A DNA stretch of 6,725 nt. Origin: Thermoplasmata archaeon (GTDB lineage: Archaea; Thermoplasmatota; Thermoplasmata; Thermoplasmatales; Thermoplasmataceae). Position numbers and translations under genes: made by a program. Numbering within the stretch: position 1 is the first letter of the stretch; each line of letters opens with the position of its first letter. The stretch lies in assembly GCA_021826835.1 (NCBI GenBank), contig JAKAYH010000127.1:1-6725 (forward strand). The letters are read 5' to 3'. Under the pieces are notes generated by a model. It saw nothing but the letters and a program-made list of their open reading frames with translations, searched no databases and was not told the DNA's origin. Positions 6,228-6,725 of the stretch are shown here, one piece after another.

Positions 6228-6326
6228 TAATTATGATCATGGAAATTTGGGAATAATTACCGTGGAAGCTTTTGGAAAATCTAAATAATAAATGAAAAAC
6301 AGTTAAAATGGTAGAATCTTAAAGAT
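6228..6326. other. AT-rich intergenic stretch with probable minus-strand transcript end
   Basis: No ORF or RNA gene is supported here. On the minus strand the stretch begins just past the stop of the right-hand gene and contains AACTGTTTTTC then ATTTATTATTTAG (about 6282-6305), a plausible U-rich terminator for that gene. The same ATTTATTATTTA block, or the CATAATTACAATAC block further on, could be the TATA-like element for the MTHFR-like gene. Confidence 0.35.
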
Positions 6327-6725
6327 CTAAAAATTATTAGGTCCAGATTCCACCCTGTATGTTACAATAACACCATTCCTCAATACGAGTGAGTCGTTCA
6401 CAGCTACCTCATATAGATCATAAAAGGAAACCAACTTTCCATTATACCGAGTATAACTGTGTATCGTCTTGACAGTAATCGCATGGTTATAGAGAAGGGC
6501 GGTAAGCTCGTTATTGCTGTTAATTACTCCAACAAAGTACCCCAGACCCTGGACTGAAGTATCGTTGTAATTTGTGAGCATATCTGTACCATGAGAGCCA
6601 TTCAGTTCGTATGACTGAGAATACTGGTTTTCTAAAACACGTATCTGGGTAACATTGAAACCTATACCTATCGATGTTAGCCCGAATGAGGCGTTTAGGA
6701 ATAGATCCTCCGTTGAGGTCCCATT
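6327..6725 (-). CDS. C-terminal part of a probable exported protein, 5' end outside window
   Basis: The minus-strand frame is open from the right edge to the TAG at 6327-6329, giving 132 visible residues. The ATG at 6581 is internal, since 48 sense codons precede it. The chain is rich in Asn, Ser, Thr and Tyr with six N-x-S/T sequons (NGT, NAS, NVT, NGS, NDT, NDS), no cysteine and few charged residues, the composition of an archaeal extracellular protein. Alternating hydrophobic strands such as QGLGYFVGVI, LTALLYNHAITVKTI and NGVIVTYRVES suggest a beta-rich domain. It ends SGPNNF without a C-terminal membrane helix, unlike the surface protein at the left of the window, so any anchor must be N-terminal or the protein is secreted. 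I do not recognise the family. The reading frame itself is solid; secretion is inference because the N-terminus is not seen. Confidence 0.7.
   Translation of the reverse strand, partial: NGTSTEDLFLNASFGLTSIGIGFNVTQIRVLENQYSQSYELNGSHGTDMLTNYNDTSVQGLGYFVGVINSNNELTALLYNHAITVKTIHSYTRYNGKLVSFYDLYEVAVNDSLVLRNGVIVTYRVESGPNNF

Noticed and set aside
6068..6256. Plus-strand 62-codon ORF spanning the start of the MTHFR-like gene
   Set aside because: Half of it is antisense to a well-supported gene and the rest covers the repeat-rich upstream region; no promoter or ribosome site precedes it.
6155..6326. A tRNA or other structured RNA gene in the 172-bp gap
   Set aside because: No cloverleaf, TPsiC-like GTTCRANNC motif or GC-rich stem is visible; the only strong pairing is the short palindrome cluster.

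Overview
The window looks archaeal, most likely a member of the Thermoplasmata (Thermoplasma / Ferroplasma / Cuniculiplasma type). This is an inference from three things: a cell-surface protein carrying the archaeal VSFVETGLPxGTSWSV repeat and a C-terminal membrane anchor, AT-rich TATA-like boxes placed about 25 bases before start codons that lack a Shine-Dalgarno (leaderless style), and the mix of gene families. The base composition is moderately AT-rich. I see no rRNA, tRNA, CRISPR array, transposase or phage gene.

Layout. The left 2.8 kb is the 3' part of a very large, Ser/Thr/Asn-rich secreted protein anchored by one C-terminal membrane helix; its frame is open to the left edge, so its true start lies outside. 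It converges, across only 28 bases, on a minus-strand flavin reductase-like (FMN-binding split-barrel) gene. That gene shares a 49-bp divergent promoter gap with a plus-strand RidA-family enamine/imine deaminase. After a 147-bp gap comes a YajR-like major facilitator superfamily exporter on the plus strand. It converges on a minus-strand gene for a divergent methylenetetrahydrofolate-reductase-like TIM barrel, and the 88 bp between them is full of inverted repeats. The right end is the C-terminal part of another probable exported protein on the minus strand, open to the right edge.

How the genes relate. No clear multi-gene operon is visible: neighbours are convergent, divergent or separated by gaps with their own promoter-like boxes. 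The middle is small-molecule metabolism (flavin reduction, reactive-imine clearance, one-carbon-like chemistry, an exporter) between two surface-protein genes. I did not find a recognisable new defence or mobile system. The items that most deserve a second look are the MTHFR-like protein, which appears to lack two canonical active-site acids; the palindrome and half-site cluster upstream of it; and the mutually exclusive hairpins between it and the exporter gene.
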